A DNA stretch of 64,000 bases from Rugosimonospora africana (lineage in GTDB: Bacteria > Actinomycetota > Actinomycetes > Mycobacteriales > Micromonosporaceae): assembly GCF_016862975.1 (NCBI RefSeq), contig NZ_BONZ01000057.1:1-64000 (forward strand), in the 5' to 3' direction. This document shows positions 1 through 8,550 of this stretch, piece by piece. The position numbers and the translations under genes are program-made. How positions within the stretch are numbered: position 1 is the stretch's first letter; the number at the start of each line of letters is the position of its first letter. The notes under the pieces are model-generated. The model saw only the letters and a list, made by a program, of their open reading frames with translations, was not told where the DNA came from and searched no databases.

Positions 1-1
1 A

Positions 2-136
2 TACCATCACCGCGTGATTCATCAGGGCCACTGGCAGGTCAGGATCGCCGCCGACGGCCTACCCGAGTTCGTCCCGCCCCCGTATATCGACGCGGAGCAG
101 CAACCCCGCCGGAACAACTACCACCGACGCGAATAG
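2..136 (+). CDS. HNH endonuclease-like protein, C-terminal end (partial)
   Basis: An open frame enters from the left edge and stops with TAG at 134-136, giving 44 residues. The text starts YHHRVIHQGHWQVRI and continues with a DGLPEF-VPP-YID pattern and a short basic tail. This is the typical end of actinobacterial DUF222/HNH endonuclease proteins, where the HH pair lies in the HNH zinc/catalytic region and the DGLPEF segment closes the protein. The N-terminal DUF222 part lies outside the window. Function is inferred from this tail only, so the family is fairly likely but the gene cannot be judged intact. Confidence 0.7.
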   Translation, partial: YHHRVIHQGHWQVRIAADGLPEFVPPPYIDAEQQPRRNNYHRRE

Positions 137-164
137 CAACCACCGGACCGTCACAGTGACCCGG

Positions 165-302
165 CAATCGTGGCCACGGGACAGGGGCGTGCCACGCGAT
201 AGGGCCGTGCCACAGGAGGGGCCCGCGCCACGGGACAAGGCCCGCGCCACGGGACAGGCCCGTGCCACCTGAAAGGCCCGTGCCACGGGAAAGACGTGCC
301 GC
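165..302. repeat. Degenerate tandem repeat between HNH gene and SDR
   Basis: About seven imperfect copies of a unit close to GTGCCACGGGACAGGCCC run through this stretch. The 137-452 gap holds these repeats and then about 150 bases leading into the SDR start. Frames are open on both strands because the repeat has few stops, so the overlapping reading frames are not believed to be genes. Confidence 0.75.
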
Positions 303-452
303 CGGAGCCGGAGTGCTACGGGGAACCGAGCTGAGAGCCTGGCCCGGGGCACAACGTGGGCTTGTGGCAGGCCCAGCGATTCGTTGTTTCCGCGCGCCGC
401 CGGATCCGTACAGAATCACCTTGATCTTCTCGTACGGGTGGAAGGAAATCGG

Positions 453-1211
453 ATGACTGCTGCGGTCCAGCCACGTGATCTGGTGGGTAAGGTCGCCCTG
501 GTGGTGGGGGGCAGCCGCAATCAGGGTGCGGCGTTTGCCAGGGACATCGCCGCACGCGGCGCCACCACGGTGATCAGCTATGCGAACGACAGCGCGGCGG
601 CCAAGCAGACCCTGGTGGCGATCGAGGAGCACGGCGTCGCCGCGGCGGCGGTGCGTTCCGACGCCCGCCGATCCGCCGAGATCGACGCCCTGTTCGAGCA
701 GGTGGTCGCCGAGTACGGGCGGTTGGACATCGTGGTGCACACCCCCGGCGCGGTCGTGAAGAAGCCGCTCGTCGACATGACGGACGACGACTTCGACCAC
801 GTGATCGACCTCAACACCCGCAGTGCGTTCAACACGCTCCGGGCCGCCGCTCGGCACCTGGCCGACAACGGCCGGTACGTTGTGCTGTCCACCACCCTCA
901 CCGCCGTCATGACCGGCCCGTACGGGCTGTACTCCGGCTCGAAGGCGGCCGTGGAGCGGATGGTACTGGCGGCCGCGAAGGAACTGGGGGCGCGCGGGAT
1001 CACGGTGAACGCGGTCGCCCCCGGCCCGGTCGACGACTCGTTCTACCGGGCCGCCGAGACCCCGGAATCCATCCAGGCAGCCACCCATCACAGCCCGCGG
1101 GGTCGGCTCGGAGTGCCGGACGACGTTGTCCCGGTCGTCGGCTTCCTGATCAGCGACGCGGCGGGTTGGGTCTCCGGTCAGACCGTGCGCGCGAACGGCG
1201 CCATGTTCTGA
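453..1211 (+). CDS. Short-chain dehydrogenase/reductase (SDR)
   Basis: A 252-residue classical SDR, the usual length for the family, expected to be a cytosolic NAD(P)-dependent oxidoreductase. The cofactor loop is GGSRNQG at residues 19-25. The catalytic set is Ser/Thr around 146-148, Tyr160 and Lys164 in YSGSK. The common NNAG motif is replaced by HTPGA near residue 97. The ATG at 453 is chosen over an upstream in-frame start because a GGAAGGA-like ribosome site lies just before it and the SDR fold begins at once. The next gene converges from the other strand. Substrate is unknown. Confidence 0.9.
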   Translation: MTAAVQPRDLVGKVALVVGGSRNQGAAFARDIAARGATTVISYANDSAAAKQTLVAIEEHGVAAAAVRSDARRSAEIDALFEQVVAEYGRLDIVVHTPGAVVKKPLVDMTDDDFDHVIDLNTRSAFNTLRAAARHLADNGRYVVLSTTLTAVMTGPYGLYSGSKAAVERMVLAAAKELGARGITVNAVAPGPVDDSFYRAAETPESIQAATHHSPRGRLGVPDDVVPVVGFLISDAAGWVSGQTVRANGAMF

Positions 1212-1362
1212 CCGGCGCCAGGTTCTGACCCGGCTCGGTGTTTTGAGCGGCGCCAGGTTCTGACCCGGCTCGGTGCTCTGACCCGACTGGCGTTTGGGCC
1301 GGGCGGCGCTTTGGGCGGCGCCAGGTTCTGACCTGGTCCGGTGCTCTGAGCGGAACGGGGGC
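1209..1362. repeat. Stop-codon-containing tandem repeat after the SDR
   Basis: The gap between the convergent SDR and LysR genes is filled with imperfect copies of a unit of about 33 bp built from GGCGCCAGGTTCTGACC and CGGCTCGGTGCTCTGA-type halves. The first copy overlaps the SDR stop codon (TTCTGACC), and later copies repeat the same TTCTGACC text. No hairpin better than the repeat itself is visible. Confidence 0.75.
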
Positions 1363-2280
1363 TCACCGGCCGGGCCGCGTCCACCCGGTGAGTCGCCGCA
1401 CCTCGGTGACCAGCCGGGCGACGATCGCCTCGGGCGCCCGGCTGGTCCAGACCAGGGCCAGTTCCGAGGGGGCGGCATCCCGTACCGGCAGCCACCGGAT
1501 GCGTCGCGTGGGGAAGTACCGGCTCAGCGGCTCCGGTGCCAGCCACACGCCGCGGCCCCGGGCGACGAGCATCAGCCTGTCCTCGATCCGCTGGGTTGCC
1601 GGACCGCGCAGCGCGGGACGCCCGTCCGGGCGGGGTTCGCACAGCCAGTGGCGCAGCACCGCCTCGGACGCGACGACCTGCGGCACGATCACCGGCTCGT
1701 CGGCCAGGTCGGCGAGCGTCACCCAGGGTCGGTCCGCCAGCGGGTGTCCCTCGGGGAGCGCGACCATCCGCGGGTCGGTGCGTACCTCCGCGTACCGCAG
1801 TCCGTCATCACCCGTCGGCAGCCAGAGGAACGCGGCGTCGGCCTCGCCCTCGGACAGCAATCGCAACTCTTCCGGCAGGGTCGAGACGGTGACCAGCTCG
1901 ATCTCCACATCCGGGACGGCGCTCTCCATCGCCTCGGCGACCTCCACGGCGAACTCGGCCGTCGCGTGCGGCTTGCACACCAGCCGCAGCCGGCCGGTCC
2001 GGCCGGCCGCGACGGCCGCCACCCGCCGGGTGAGCGCGTCGAGGTCATCCACCGCCGCCTTCGCGCCGGTCGCCAGTTCGTGGCCGGCCTGGTTGAGCGA
2101 CACACCCCGGGAGGTACGCACCATCAGCGTCGTCCCAAGCGTCCGTTCCAGGTGTTGCAGATGGCCGGAGACCGCCTGCTGCGTGAGGTTCAACCGGACG
2201 GCCGCGCGGGTGATGCTCCGCTCTTCGGCCACCGCGAGGAATGAGCGCAGATGCCGGATCTCTAGGTCGATCATGGCCAC
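1363..2280 (-). CDS. LysR-family transcriptional regulator
   Basis: A 305-residue protein of normal LysR length. An N-terminal winged helix-turn-helix (about residues 5-63, with RHLRSFLAVAEE and LTQQAVSGHLQHLE) precedes a substrate-binding domain. It probably senses a small metabolite and acts on DNA as a tetramer, as the family does. A Met three codons in would also serve as start. It converges on the SDR, so whether it controls that gene is not shown. The upstream neighbour on the same strand is the SARP-like regulator, which ends about 30 bases before this start. Confidence 0.9.
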   Translation of the reverse strand: MAMIDLEIRHLRSFLAVAEERSITRAAVRLNLTQQAVSGHLQHLERTLGTTLMVRTSRGVSLNQAGHELATGAKAAVDDLDALTRRVAAVAAGRTGRLRLVCKPHATAEFAVEVAEAMESAVPDVEIELVTVSTLPEELRLLSEGEADAAFLWLPTGDDGLRYAEVRTDPRMVALPEGHPLADRPWVTLADLADEPVIVPQVVASEAVLRHWLCEPRPDGRPALRGPATQRIEDRLMLVARGRGVWLAPEPLSRYFPTRRIRWLPVRDAAPSELALVWTSRAPEAIVARLVTEVRRLTGWTRPGR

Positions 2281-2309
2281 AAGCTACTGGAGGAGGTCAA
2301 CGCGGTGTG

Positions 2310-5300
2310 CTACGGCGCCGGGGCGTGGAGCCTGTCGCGCAGCTCGGCGGCGTCCGGGTGGCCCAACTGCTCCAGGATGTCCAGTGCCTGGCGCCAGGTC
2401 TGGTCGGCGGCCTCGGGTGAGTTCGCCGCCTGGTATGACTCGCCCAGGTTGATCAGCGTTCTCGCCTCGTTGTAGCGGTCGGCCGCCTCGCGGAACAGCT
2501 CCAGTGCCCGTTGGTAGCAGGTGTCCGACTGGGCATGTTGCCCGAGGTGGTGGCGGGCGAGGCCGAGGCTGTCCCAGGTGGCGGCCTGCCCGATGCGGTT
2601 GTCGAGCGACCGGAACAGCTCCAGGGCCTGCTGGCAGTAGGCGAGCGCCGATTGGTGGTCGCCCCGCCGGGTGTGGAACCAGCCGAGCGCGTTGAGCGCG
2701 TTGGCCTGGCCGGGCCGATCACCGGTCGTGCGGTGCAGCGCGAGGGACTGCCGGGCGTGCTCCAGCGCCCGCTGGTGGTCGCCGTACCGCTCGTGCACCC
2801 AGGCCAGATGCAGGTGCGTGTGCGCCCGGCCGACCTGGTCGTCGAGGTCGCCGAACAGGGCCAGGGCCTGTTCGTCATGGTCGCGGGCGTCGTCGTGCCT
2901 ACCCAGGCGGAAGTACGCCAGGGCCAAGCCACGGTGGGCATGCGCCTGTCCCAGAACATCGCAGTGGCCCCGTACCGCGTCCAGGGCAGTCCGCTGCGCG
3001 GCGACCCAGTCGTGCCACCGCCCACGCCGGTCGAAGAATGTGGTGAGGGTCCAGGCCAGCTGCCACGCGTGGGTGCTGAGCCCGGCCGTGGCTGCCAGCC
3101 GGATTCCGGCCAGGAGGTTCGCGTACTCCGTCTCCAGCCACGCTGACGCCTGTCGCGCGCTGGTCAGCTCGTCCAGGCTCACCGAGGGCGCGGCGGCGGT
3201 CAACGCGATCGGGTGACGGTGCTGGTTCAGCAGCGCGGCGGCGCGGTGTGCGGTGTGCAGGTAGCAGTCCAAAATCCGGCGCAGCGCCGCCTGCCGGTCG
3301 GGCTGCGGGTCGTGCGTGGCGGCCAGCTCCGACGCGTACGCCCGGAGCAGGTCGTGCCGCGCGTACCGGCCCGGTACGTGCTCAGCGACCAGGTGGGCCG
3401 CCGCCAGCTCGGCGAGGTCGCGGCGTGCCTGGCCGGGCGAGGTGCCGGCGAGGCTGGCCGCCGCCCGCGCCGCGATGTCCGGCCCCGGGTGGAGCCCCAT
3501 CAGCCGGAACAGCCGCGCGGTACCGGGCCGCAGTTGCCGGTAGGACCAGGAGAACGCCGCCCGCGCGTCGGTCGCCCGATCGCCCTCGCCTGCGAACGCG
3601 TCCAACCCGCCCCGGGCCTGGCGCAGTTCCCCGGCGAGCGCGGCGAGGCTGAACTGCGGGTGTACGGCGGCGCGTGCGGCCACGATGGCCAGGGCGAGCG
3701 GCAACCCGGCACAGGACGCGACGATCTCGTCGACGCTCACCGGCTCGGCGGCCACCCGGTCCGCGCCGATCCGTCGCGCGAGCAGCTCGCGGGCCTCGGC
3801 GGGGGACATCAGGCCCAGGGTGAGCGGGCGCGCGCCCTCGGCGATGACCAGACCGGTGGGTTGCTGGCGGGTGGTCACCACGACCAGGCAACCGGGTGCC
3901 CCGGGCAGCAGCGGGCGGACCTGCTCGGCGTCCCGGGCGTTGTCGAGCAGTACCAGGACCCTGCGGCCGGAGAGCAGGCTGCGGTACCTGCCGGCCTGCG
4001 TCTCCAGGTCCAACGGCATCCGCTGCGGTGGTACTCCCAGAGCATCGAGGAAGCCGCGCACCGCCTCGGACGGCGCGACCGGCGTCGCGGTGGGGTCGAA
4101 GCCACGCAGGTTGACGTACAACTGGCCGTCGGGAAAACGGGCGGCGATCCGGTGCGCCCAGTGCACGGCCAGGACGGTCTTGCCGATGCCGGTGGTGCCG
4201 TCGATGGCCAGGATCGCGGCTCCGCCGGTCGAGGCGTCGGCGAGCAGGTCGTCGAGCCGCCGCAACTCGGCGCCGCGCCCGGTGAAACCAGCCAGTTCCG
4301 GCGGCAACTGGGCCGGCATCGGGTGGGTCGGCGCGTCGTGGGTCGGCATCGGGTGGGTCGGCGCCGGGTGGGTGGGCGCCCGGTGGGTCGGCGCGTCGTG
4401 GTTTCGCGTCTGGTTGTTCGGCGTCTGGTGGGTCGGTGCCTGCTGGGCCGGTGCCTGGTGGGTCGGTGCCTGGTGGATCGGCGCCGCCTCGCCCGTCGTT
4501 GACCGGACCGGCTCGCCCGCTGCCAACTCGATCGCTGCCAACTCGATCGCTGTCGCCTCGTCTGCTGTCGGCTCGATCGTCGCTGGCTCGCCCGCTGTCG
4601 GCTCGATCGCCGCCGGCTTGATCGTCGCCGGCTTGATCGTCGCCGGCTTGATCGTCGTTGGCCGTGACGGTGCGCGCGGGGCCGCCACCGGCGCGGCGGG
4701 GGCCGGTTCGGCAGGGCGTGGCCGGGGCAGCTGGCCCCGGAGCAACGCCTGGTGCAGCTCGCGAAGGTCCTCACCGGGGTCGGTACCCAGCTCGTCCGCC
4801 AGTCGCCGCCGCACCGCGGCGTACCGGTCGATGGCCTCCGCCTGCCGGCCGTCCGCGTGCAGCGCCCGCATCAGCAGCGATTCCAGCGGTTCGACCAGCG
4901 GGTACTCGTCGATCAGCTCCGGCAGCGCGGCCGTCACCGCGCCGAAGCGCCCCAACCGCAGCTCGGTGGCCGCCCACCGGATCGTCAGCTCCAGCCGCTG
5001 CTGGCTCAGGCTGGCGCGGACCTGCTCGACCCACTCGCCGGACAGCCCCTCCAGCGGCGCACCCCGCCACAGCCCCAGCGCCTCGCGCAGGACGCCGGCC
5101 CGCTCGTCATCGGTCAGCGTCGCGGCCTGCCCGTGCCCGGCCAGCCGCCGGAACCGGCACAGGTCGACCCGGTCCGGCTCGATGTCGAGCACGTACCCGG
5201 CCGGCCGGCGGGTGATCCTCGCGGGCACCGTGCCGTCCGAGTGCACCGCGCCGTCCGAGTGCACCACTGTGGCGAGCAGCCGCCGGACGCGGCTGAGATG

Positions 5301-5492
5301 TGAGTACACGACGTTGCGAGCCTCGGCCGGCGCCGCCTCGCCCCACAGCCGGTGAACCAACGCGTCCACCGACACCGGGCGCGGCGCGTCCACGGCCAGG
5401 GCGGCCAGCACCGCCCGCTGCCGCGGCGTGCCCACCTCCAACGGCCGGCCCGCGGCCCGCAGTTGCACCTCGCCGAACAGTCGCAGCTCCAT
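2310..5492 (-). CDS. AfsR/SARP-like regulator: BTAD, NB-ARC and TPR domains
   Basis: A 1060-residue regulator. Residues 1-95 form an OmpR-like winged helix and about 100-253 a bacterial transcriptional activator domain. A low-complexity linker occupies about 256-397. An NB-ARC ATPase follows from about 400 with P-loop GTTGIGKT (about 432-439), and TPR-like repeats fill the C-terminal third. Such proteins activate secondary-metabolite or stress genes. A longer frame reaches 5759, but the start at 5492 (MELRLFGEVQ) is where the family fold begins and avoids running into the divergent gene at 5638. No biosynthetic cluster is adjacent, so its target is unknown. Confidence 0.9.
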   Translation of the reverse strand: MELRLFGEVQLRAAGRPLEVGTPRQRAVLAALAVDAPRPVSVDALVHRLWGEAAPAEARNVVYSHLSRVRRLLATVVHSDGAVHSDGTVPARITRRPAGYVLDIEPDRVDLCRFRRLAGHGQAATLTDDERAGVLREALGLWRGAPLEGLSGEWVEQVRASLSQQRLELTIRWAATELRLGRFGAVTAALPELIDEYPLVEPLESLLMRALHADGRQAEAIDRYAAVRRRLADELGTDPGEDLRELHQALLRGQLPRPRPAEPAPAAPVAAPRAPSRPTTIKPATIKPATIKPAAIEPTAGEPATIEPTADEATAIELAAIELAAGEPVRSTTGEAAPIHQAPTHQAPAQQAPTHQTPNNQTRNHDAPTHRAPTHPAPTHPMPTHDAPTHPMPAQLPPELAGFTGRGAELRRLDDLLADASTGGAAILAIDGTTGIGKTVLAVHWAHRIAARFPDGQLYVNLRGFDPTATPVAPSEAVRGFLDALGVPPQRMPLDLETQAGRYRSLLSGRRVLVLLDNARDAEQVRPLLPGAPGCLVVVTTRQQPTGLVIAEGARPLTLGLMSPAEARELLARRIGADRVAAEPVSVDEIVASCAGLPLALAIVAARAAVHPQFSLAALAGELRQARGGLDAFAGEGDRATDARAAFSWSYRQLRPGTARLFRLMGLHPGPDIAARAAASLAGTSPGQARRDLAELAAAHLVAEHVPGRYARHDLLRAYASELAATHDPQPDRQAALRRILDCYLHTAHRAAALLNQHRHPIALTAAAPSVSLDELTSARQASAWLETEYANLLAGIRLAATAGLSTHAWQLAWTLTTFFDRRGRWHDWVAAQRTALDAVRGHCDVLGQAHAHRGLALAYFRLGRHDDARDHDEQALALFGDLDDQVGRAHTHLHLAWVHERYGDHQRALEHARQSLALHRTTGDRPGQANALNALGWFHTRRGDHQSALAYCQQALELFRSLDNRIGQAATWDSLGLARHHLGQHAQSDTCYQRALELFREAADRYNEARTLINLGESYQAANSPEAADQTWRQALDILEQLGHPDAAELRDRLHAPAP
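4302..4727. repeat. Pentapeptide-coding repeats in the regulator linker
   Basis: The linker between BTAD and NB-ARC is built from 15-bp units in the reading frame. One half reads as IKPAT/IEPTA-type pentapeptides and the other as THQAP/THPAP-type pentapeptides rich in His, Pro, Gln and Asn. The unit length keeps frame, so copy number can change without breaking the protein. AfsR-type proteins often have a variable linker here, but a two-part pentapeptide tract is unusual. Confidence 0.85.
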
Positions 5493-5637
5493 GCCCTGCT
5501 TCCGGAATGGTTCGTCTGTAGCGGACGTATCGGCTTGCGGCCGGCCACAAGGCGGCCACACGGTCACGGAAAGGTCGCGGATCCACGGTAGAGGTGCTGG
5601 ACCAACCGGTTCAGCCGAATATCGATCGGAGACAGGA

Positions 5638-6213
5638 ATGCGACTCCACACTCTGGCCGCCGCCACCGTCGTGGCCGCCGGGCTGGCGCTCGCCGCCGTA
5701 CCGGCGCAGGCGCAGGCGGCACCCGCGGCACCTCGGCACTGCGTCGCCGACGTGTCCACCCACGCCGCACCGGTCTGCTACGGCAGCTTCACGACGGCCA
5801 TCGCCAAGGCCACCGGTGGCCGGATCGCCGACGCTCCCGGGGACGCGAGGGCGGCCGTCAAGAACCCGGCCTTCGAGGCCCGGCTCAACGCTCTCAGCGC
5901 GCGGACGGGCGCTGTGGCGCCCGCGGCCTCCATCGTCATCGGCATCGAGTACGCGGACGACGACTACGAGGGCAGCTCACTGATCTACTCGGCGCCGGCC
6001 GGCTGCACGACCACACTGAACGACGTCGACTACTGGGTGGACGTCCTGCCCAGCGGATGGAACGACGAGATCGAGTCGTTCCGCACGTACGCGAACTGCG
6101 ACGCGATGCACTACCTCGACATCTACCGGCAGGGCTCGTCGCTCGGCTGGTGGGCCAGTTGGGGAGACCTGTACTTCCTCAACGACGAGGTCAGCTCCAT
6201 CGCCTGGTCGTAA
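5638..6213 (+). CDS. Secreted beta/gamma-crystallin-like protein
   Basis: A 191-residue secreted protein. Residues 1-27 are a signal peptide ending in an AQA-type cleavage site. The mature part has four Cys (35, 47, 123, 154) and a C-terminal aromatic-rich domain from about 100. That domain holds two motifs of the calcium-binding beta/gamma-crystallin type, NDEIES (142-147) and NDEVSS (182-187), each following the Tyr/Gly/Trp pattern of that fold. The ATG at 5638 has a GGAGACAGGA site before it. The family includes calcium-binding proteins and peptidase or glycosidase inhibitors. Which applies here cannot be told. It is divergent from the large SARP-like regulator. Confidence 0.75.
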   Translation: MRLHTLAAATVVAAGLALAAVPAQAQAAPAAPRHCVADVSTHAAPVCYGSFTTAIAKATGGRIADAPGDARAAVKNPAFEARLNALSARTGAVAPAASIVIGIEYADDDYEGSSLIYSAPAGCTTTLNDVDYWVDVLPSGWNDEIESFRTYANCDAMHYLDIYRQGSSLGWWASWGDLYFLNDEVSSIAWS

Positions 6214-6231
6214 ACGGTCAGCTCGCGACGT

Positions 6232-6264
6232 ACCGGGGCGGCGCGCATCCCGCGCCGCCCCGGT
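6232..6264. terminator. Strong hairpin after the crystallin-like gene
   Basis: ACCGGGGCGGCGCG (6232-6245) and CGCGCCGCCCCGGT (6251-6264) form a perfect 14-bp stem with a 5-base loop, starting 19 bases after the stop codon. There is no T-run, which is usual for high-GC actinomycete terminators. Confidence 0.8.
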
Positions 6265-6359
6265 GCCGCTCCGCCGGGCTCACTGTCAGGAGGGCGAGCC
6301 GGCGGCAGCTCCACGAAAATCCTGGGCACCGCGACGCCCGAGCCTGGCAGCATGGTCGG

Positions 6360-6959
6360 ATGCCGAATCACGTGCCGACCGAATTGCGTCCCGAGTACCC
6401 GATCCGGACCGAGCGTCTGCTGCTGCGCCCGTTGGCCATCGGCGACGTCGACGCGCTGCTGACATACCGGGGCCGACCCGACGTCTGCCGCTACGTTCCG
6501 TTCGAGCCGATGGACCGCCGGGTGATCGACGATCGGCTCGCGGCGGGGTGGGCCACCACCACGCTCACCGACGAAGGGCAGGCGTTGACCCTCGGCGCCG
6601 AGCTTGCCCGGACCGGTGAGCTCGTCGGCGACGTGGTGCTGTTCTGGCGCAGCCGCGAGCACCGCGGCGGAGAGATCGGGTACGTGCTGAATCCCGACTT
6701 CGCCGGGCACGGGTACGCCACCGAGGCGGCGCGCGAGATGCTGCGACTGGGCTTCGACGGCCTGGGTCTGCACCGCATCGTCGCCCGGATAGATGAGCGC
6801 AACGATGCTTCGGCGAAGCTGGCCCGCCGGCTCGGCATGCGGCAGGAGGCTCGCCTGGTCCACAACGAGATGTTCAAGGGCGAGTGGAGCACTGAGATCG
6901 ACTTCGCCATGCTCGCGGAGGAGTGGCCGGCGCACCGCGACGCCGAGCAGGGGCGCTGA
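6360..6959 (+). CDS. GNAT-family N-acetyltransferase
   Basis: A 199-residue acetyltransferase of the RimJ/RimL-like class. It starts with the typical IRTERLLLRPL strand. The acetyl-CoA-binding region is near EIGYVLNPDFAGHGYATEAA, followed by RIVARIDERNDASAKLARRLGMRQEA, which is a standard ending of motif A and B. The acceptor could be a protein N-terminus, an amino sugar or an antibiotic and is not predictable. The ATG at 6360 is the first start next to the conserved text. It is expected to act in the cytosol. Confidence 0.88.
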   Translation: MPNHVPTELRPEYPIRTERLLLRPLAIGDVDALLTYRGRPDVCRYVPFEPMDRRVIDDRLAAGWATTTLTDEGQALTLGAELARTGELVGDVVLFWRSREHRGGEIGYVLNPDFAGHGYATEAAREMLRLGFDGLGLHRIVARIDERNDASAKLARRLGMRQEARLVHNEMFKGEWSTEIDFAMLAEEWPAHRDAEQGR

Positions 6960-7045
6960 GCACGGGACGTTGAGCGCGGGACGTTGAGCGCGGGACGTTG
7001 AGCGCGGGGACGCCGGGCACGGACGCTGAACACGGACGCTGAGCA
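6956..7045. repeat. 14-bp tandem repeat starting at the GNAT stop codon
   Basis: Units near GAGCGCGGGACGTT repeat with the sequence GTTGAG or GCTGAG in each copy. The array begins at the acetyltransferase TGA, so each unit carries another TGA. It decays into related 13-15-bp copies before the next gene. Confidence 0.8.
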
Positions 7046-7101
7046 GGACGATCTCCCGGCAGCATCTTGACGAACATCGATGTCTCCCGCATCGTTGTGG
7101 C

Positions 7102-8256
7102 ATGCCGACCACTGATTCCGCCACCACGCCCCGCCGCGACCGGCCGAGGCTCGTCGCCGCGATCGTCCTCGCCGCCGCCGTGGTCGGGGCGGCCCTGATC
7201 GCTGTCGGAAGTGCGAGTGCCGGAACCGTACCCATGGCCGGCGTCGCCGTGACGCCTCCCGGTTCGGCCACGGGAACCGTCCCGCCCACCACCCCGGGCA
7301 CGTCGCCGTTCCCGCCGTCGGCGCCGACCAACCTGGTCGCCACCGAAGTCACCACGCACTCGGCCACCCTGACCTGGACCGCCTCGACCGCCGGCTGCTG
7401 CGCGATCACCGGGTACGGGATCACCAGCACGCGGCCGTTCACCGACGTCCCCGCCGGCCCGGGCGCGGCGGTCGGGAACGTCACCACCGGCGTCCTGGAC
7501 GGTCTCCAACCCGGTGCGCAGTATTCGATCACCGTCGACGCGACCGACAGCCTCGGGCACAACTCGGCGCCGTCGAACGTCGTCACCCTGACGACCCCGG
7601 TCTCGGATGAGGGTGACAACGTCCCGCCGAGCGCACCGACGAACCTGACCCTCGTCGCCAACACGTTGAGCTGGCAGCCGTCGACCGACAACGTGGGCGT
7701 GACCGGCTACCAGGTGTACCGGTACGACGGCTTTTACAGCGGGGGACTGATGGCCACCGTCACGGGTACCTCGTACACGGTGCCGCCGACGGCGACGTTC
7801 CCGCCCTCGGGTACCGGTTGGAAGTTCTACGTACGGGCGATCGACTCGGCCGGCAATGTGTCGGTGGCGTCCAACCTGGTGCCGTTGTCCGGCGGCGGGT
7901 ACAGCCCCAGCCCATCGGCCCGACCGACGCCCGGCAGCTTCTGCGCCGTGACGTACGCGAACGTGTCGCAGTGGCCGCACGGGTTCATCGCGGACGTGAC
8001 CATCAGGTACACCGGGACCGCGGCACTCAGCGCCTGGACGCTCGACTTCACGTTCGCTGGCGACCAGCGGATCACCTTCGCGCACAACGCCACGTTCTTC
8101 CAGTCCGGCGCGGACGCGACGCTGCGCAACACCAGTCAGAACGGCATCTTCCCACCGAACAGCAGCGTGACGGTACGGCTCACCGGCACCTGGCACAGCA
8201 GCAACGCCGCGCCCACGATCTTCCGGCTCGGCGGCAACCTCTGCACCACCCGCTGA
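7102..8256 (+). CDS. Secreted FN3-FN3-CBM2 carbohydrate-binding protein
   Basis: A 384-residue exported protein. A twin-arginine-poor signal or anchor segment lies at about 18-42. Two fibronectin type III domains follow (about 70-165 and 172-260, each with PSAPTNL). After a short Ser/Pro linker, a family 2 cellulose/chitin-binding module occupies about 275-384, with the first Cys in FCAVTY and the last near the end in LCTTR, plus several surface Trp residues. No catalytic domain is present. It may hold cells or partner enzymes to polysaccharide. It could also be the detached tail of a glycoside hydrolase, but the signal peptide argues for an independent protein. Confidence 0.85.
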   Translation: MPTTDSATTPRRDRPRLVAAIVLAAAVVGAALIAVGSASAGTVPMAGVAVTPPGSATGTVPPTTPGTSPFPPSAPTNLVATEVTTHSATLTWTASTAGCCAITGYGITSTRPFTDVPAGPGAAVGNVTTGVLDGLQPGAQYSITVDATDSLGHNSAPSNVVTLTTPVSDEGDNVPPSAPTNLTLVANTLSWQPSTDNVGVTGYQVYRYDGFYSGGLMATVTGTSYTVPPTATFPPSGTGWKFYVRAIDSAGNVSVASNLVPLSGGGYSPSPSARPTPGSFCAVTYANVSQWPHGFIADVTIRYTGTAALSAWTLDFTFAGDQRITFAHNATFFQSGADATLRNTSQNGIFPPNSSVTVRLTGTWHSSNAAPTIFRLGGNLCTTR

Positions 8257-8312
8257 TCCGCCAGCCGGGTCGGGGCTCGCTGATCGCGCCGGCTCGCTGA
8301 TCGCGCCGGCCC
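8253..8312. repeat. 17-bp tandem repeat at the CBM2 gene stop
   Basis: Units near CTCGCTGATCGCGCCGG start at the gene's own CGCTGATCC stop context and are repeated three to four times. Each unit contains TGA. The rest of the gap to 8550 shows no gene. Confidence 0.75.
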
Positions 8313-8550
8313 GCTGATGCCGGCGGCACGGCTGGCGGACGGCGGGCCCGCGACGGCTGGTCGCCGAGCGGGCGGAAATGGGTCACCCCCACGGGCGGCG
8401 GGCAGTCAGTTTCAGTGTCCAGCAACCGGCTGCCGCCGCTGCCGAACTCGGTCAGCTAACGCCCGGAAGGGTCTCCGCGGGAGTCGTTCTTCCGGGGACG
8501 GTTCGCCGGAGGCGGCGACCGCGTGAGATCGCCGGGGCTAGGGTCTGCGC

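Noticed and set aside
5493-5759. N-terminal extension of the SARP-like regulator to 1149 residues
   Set aside because: It runs through the promoter and start of the secreted protein on the other strand, and the winged helix begins at 5492.
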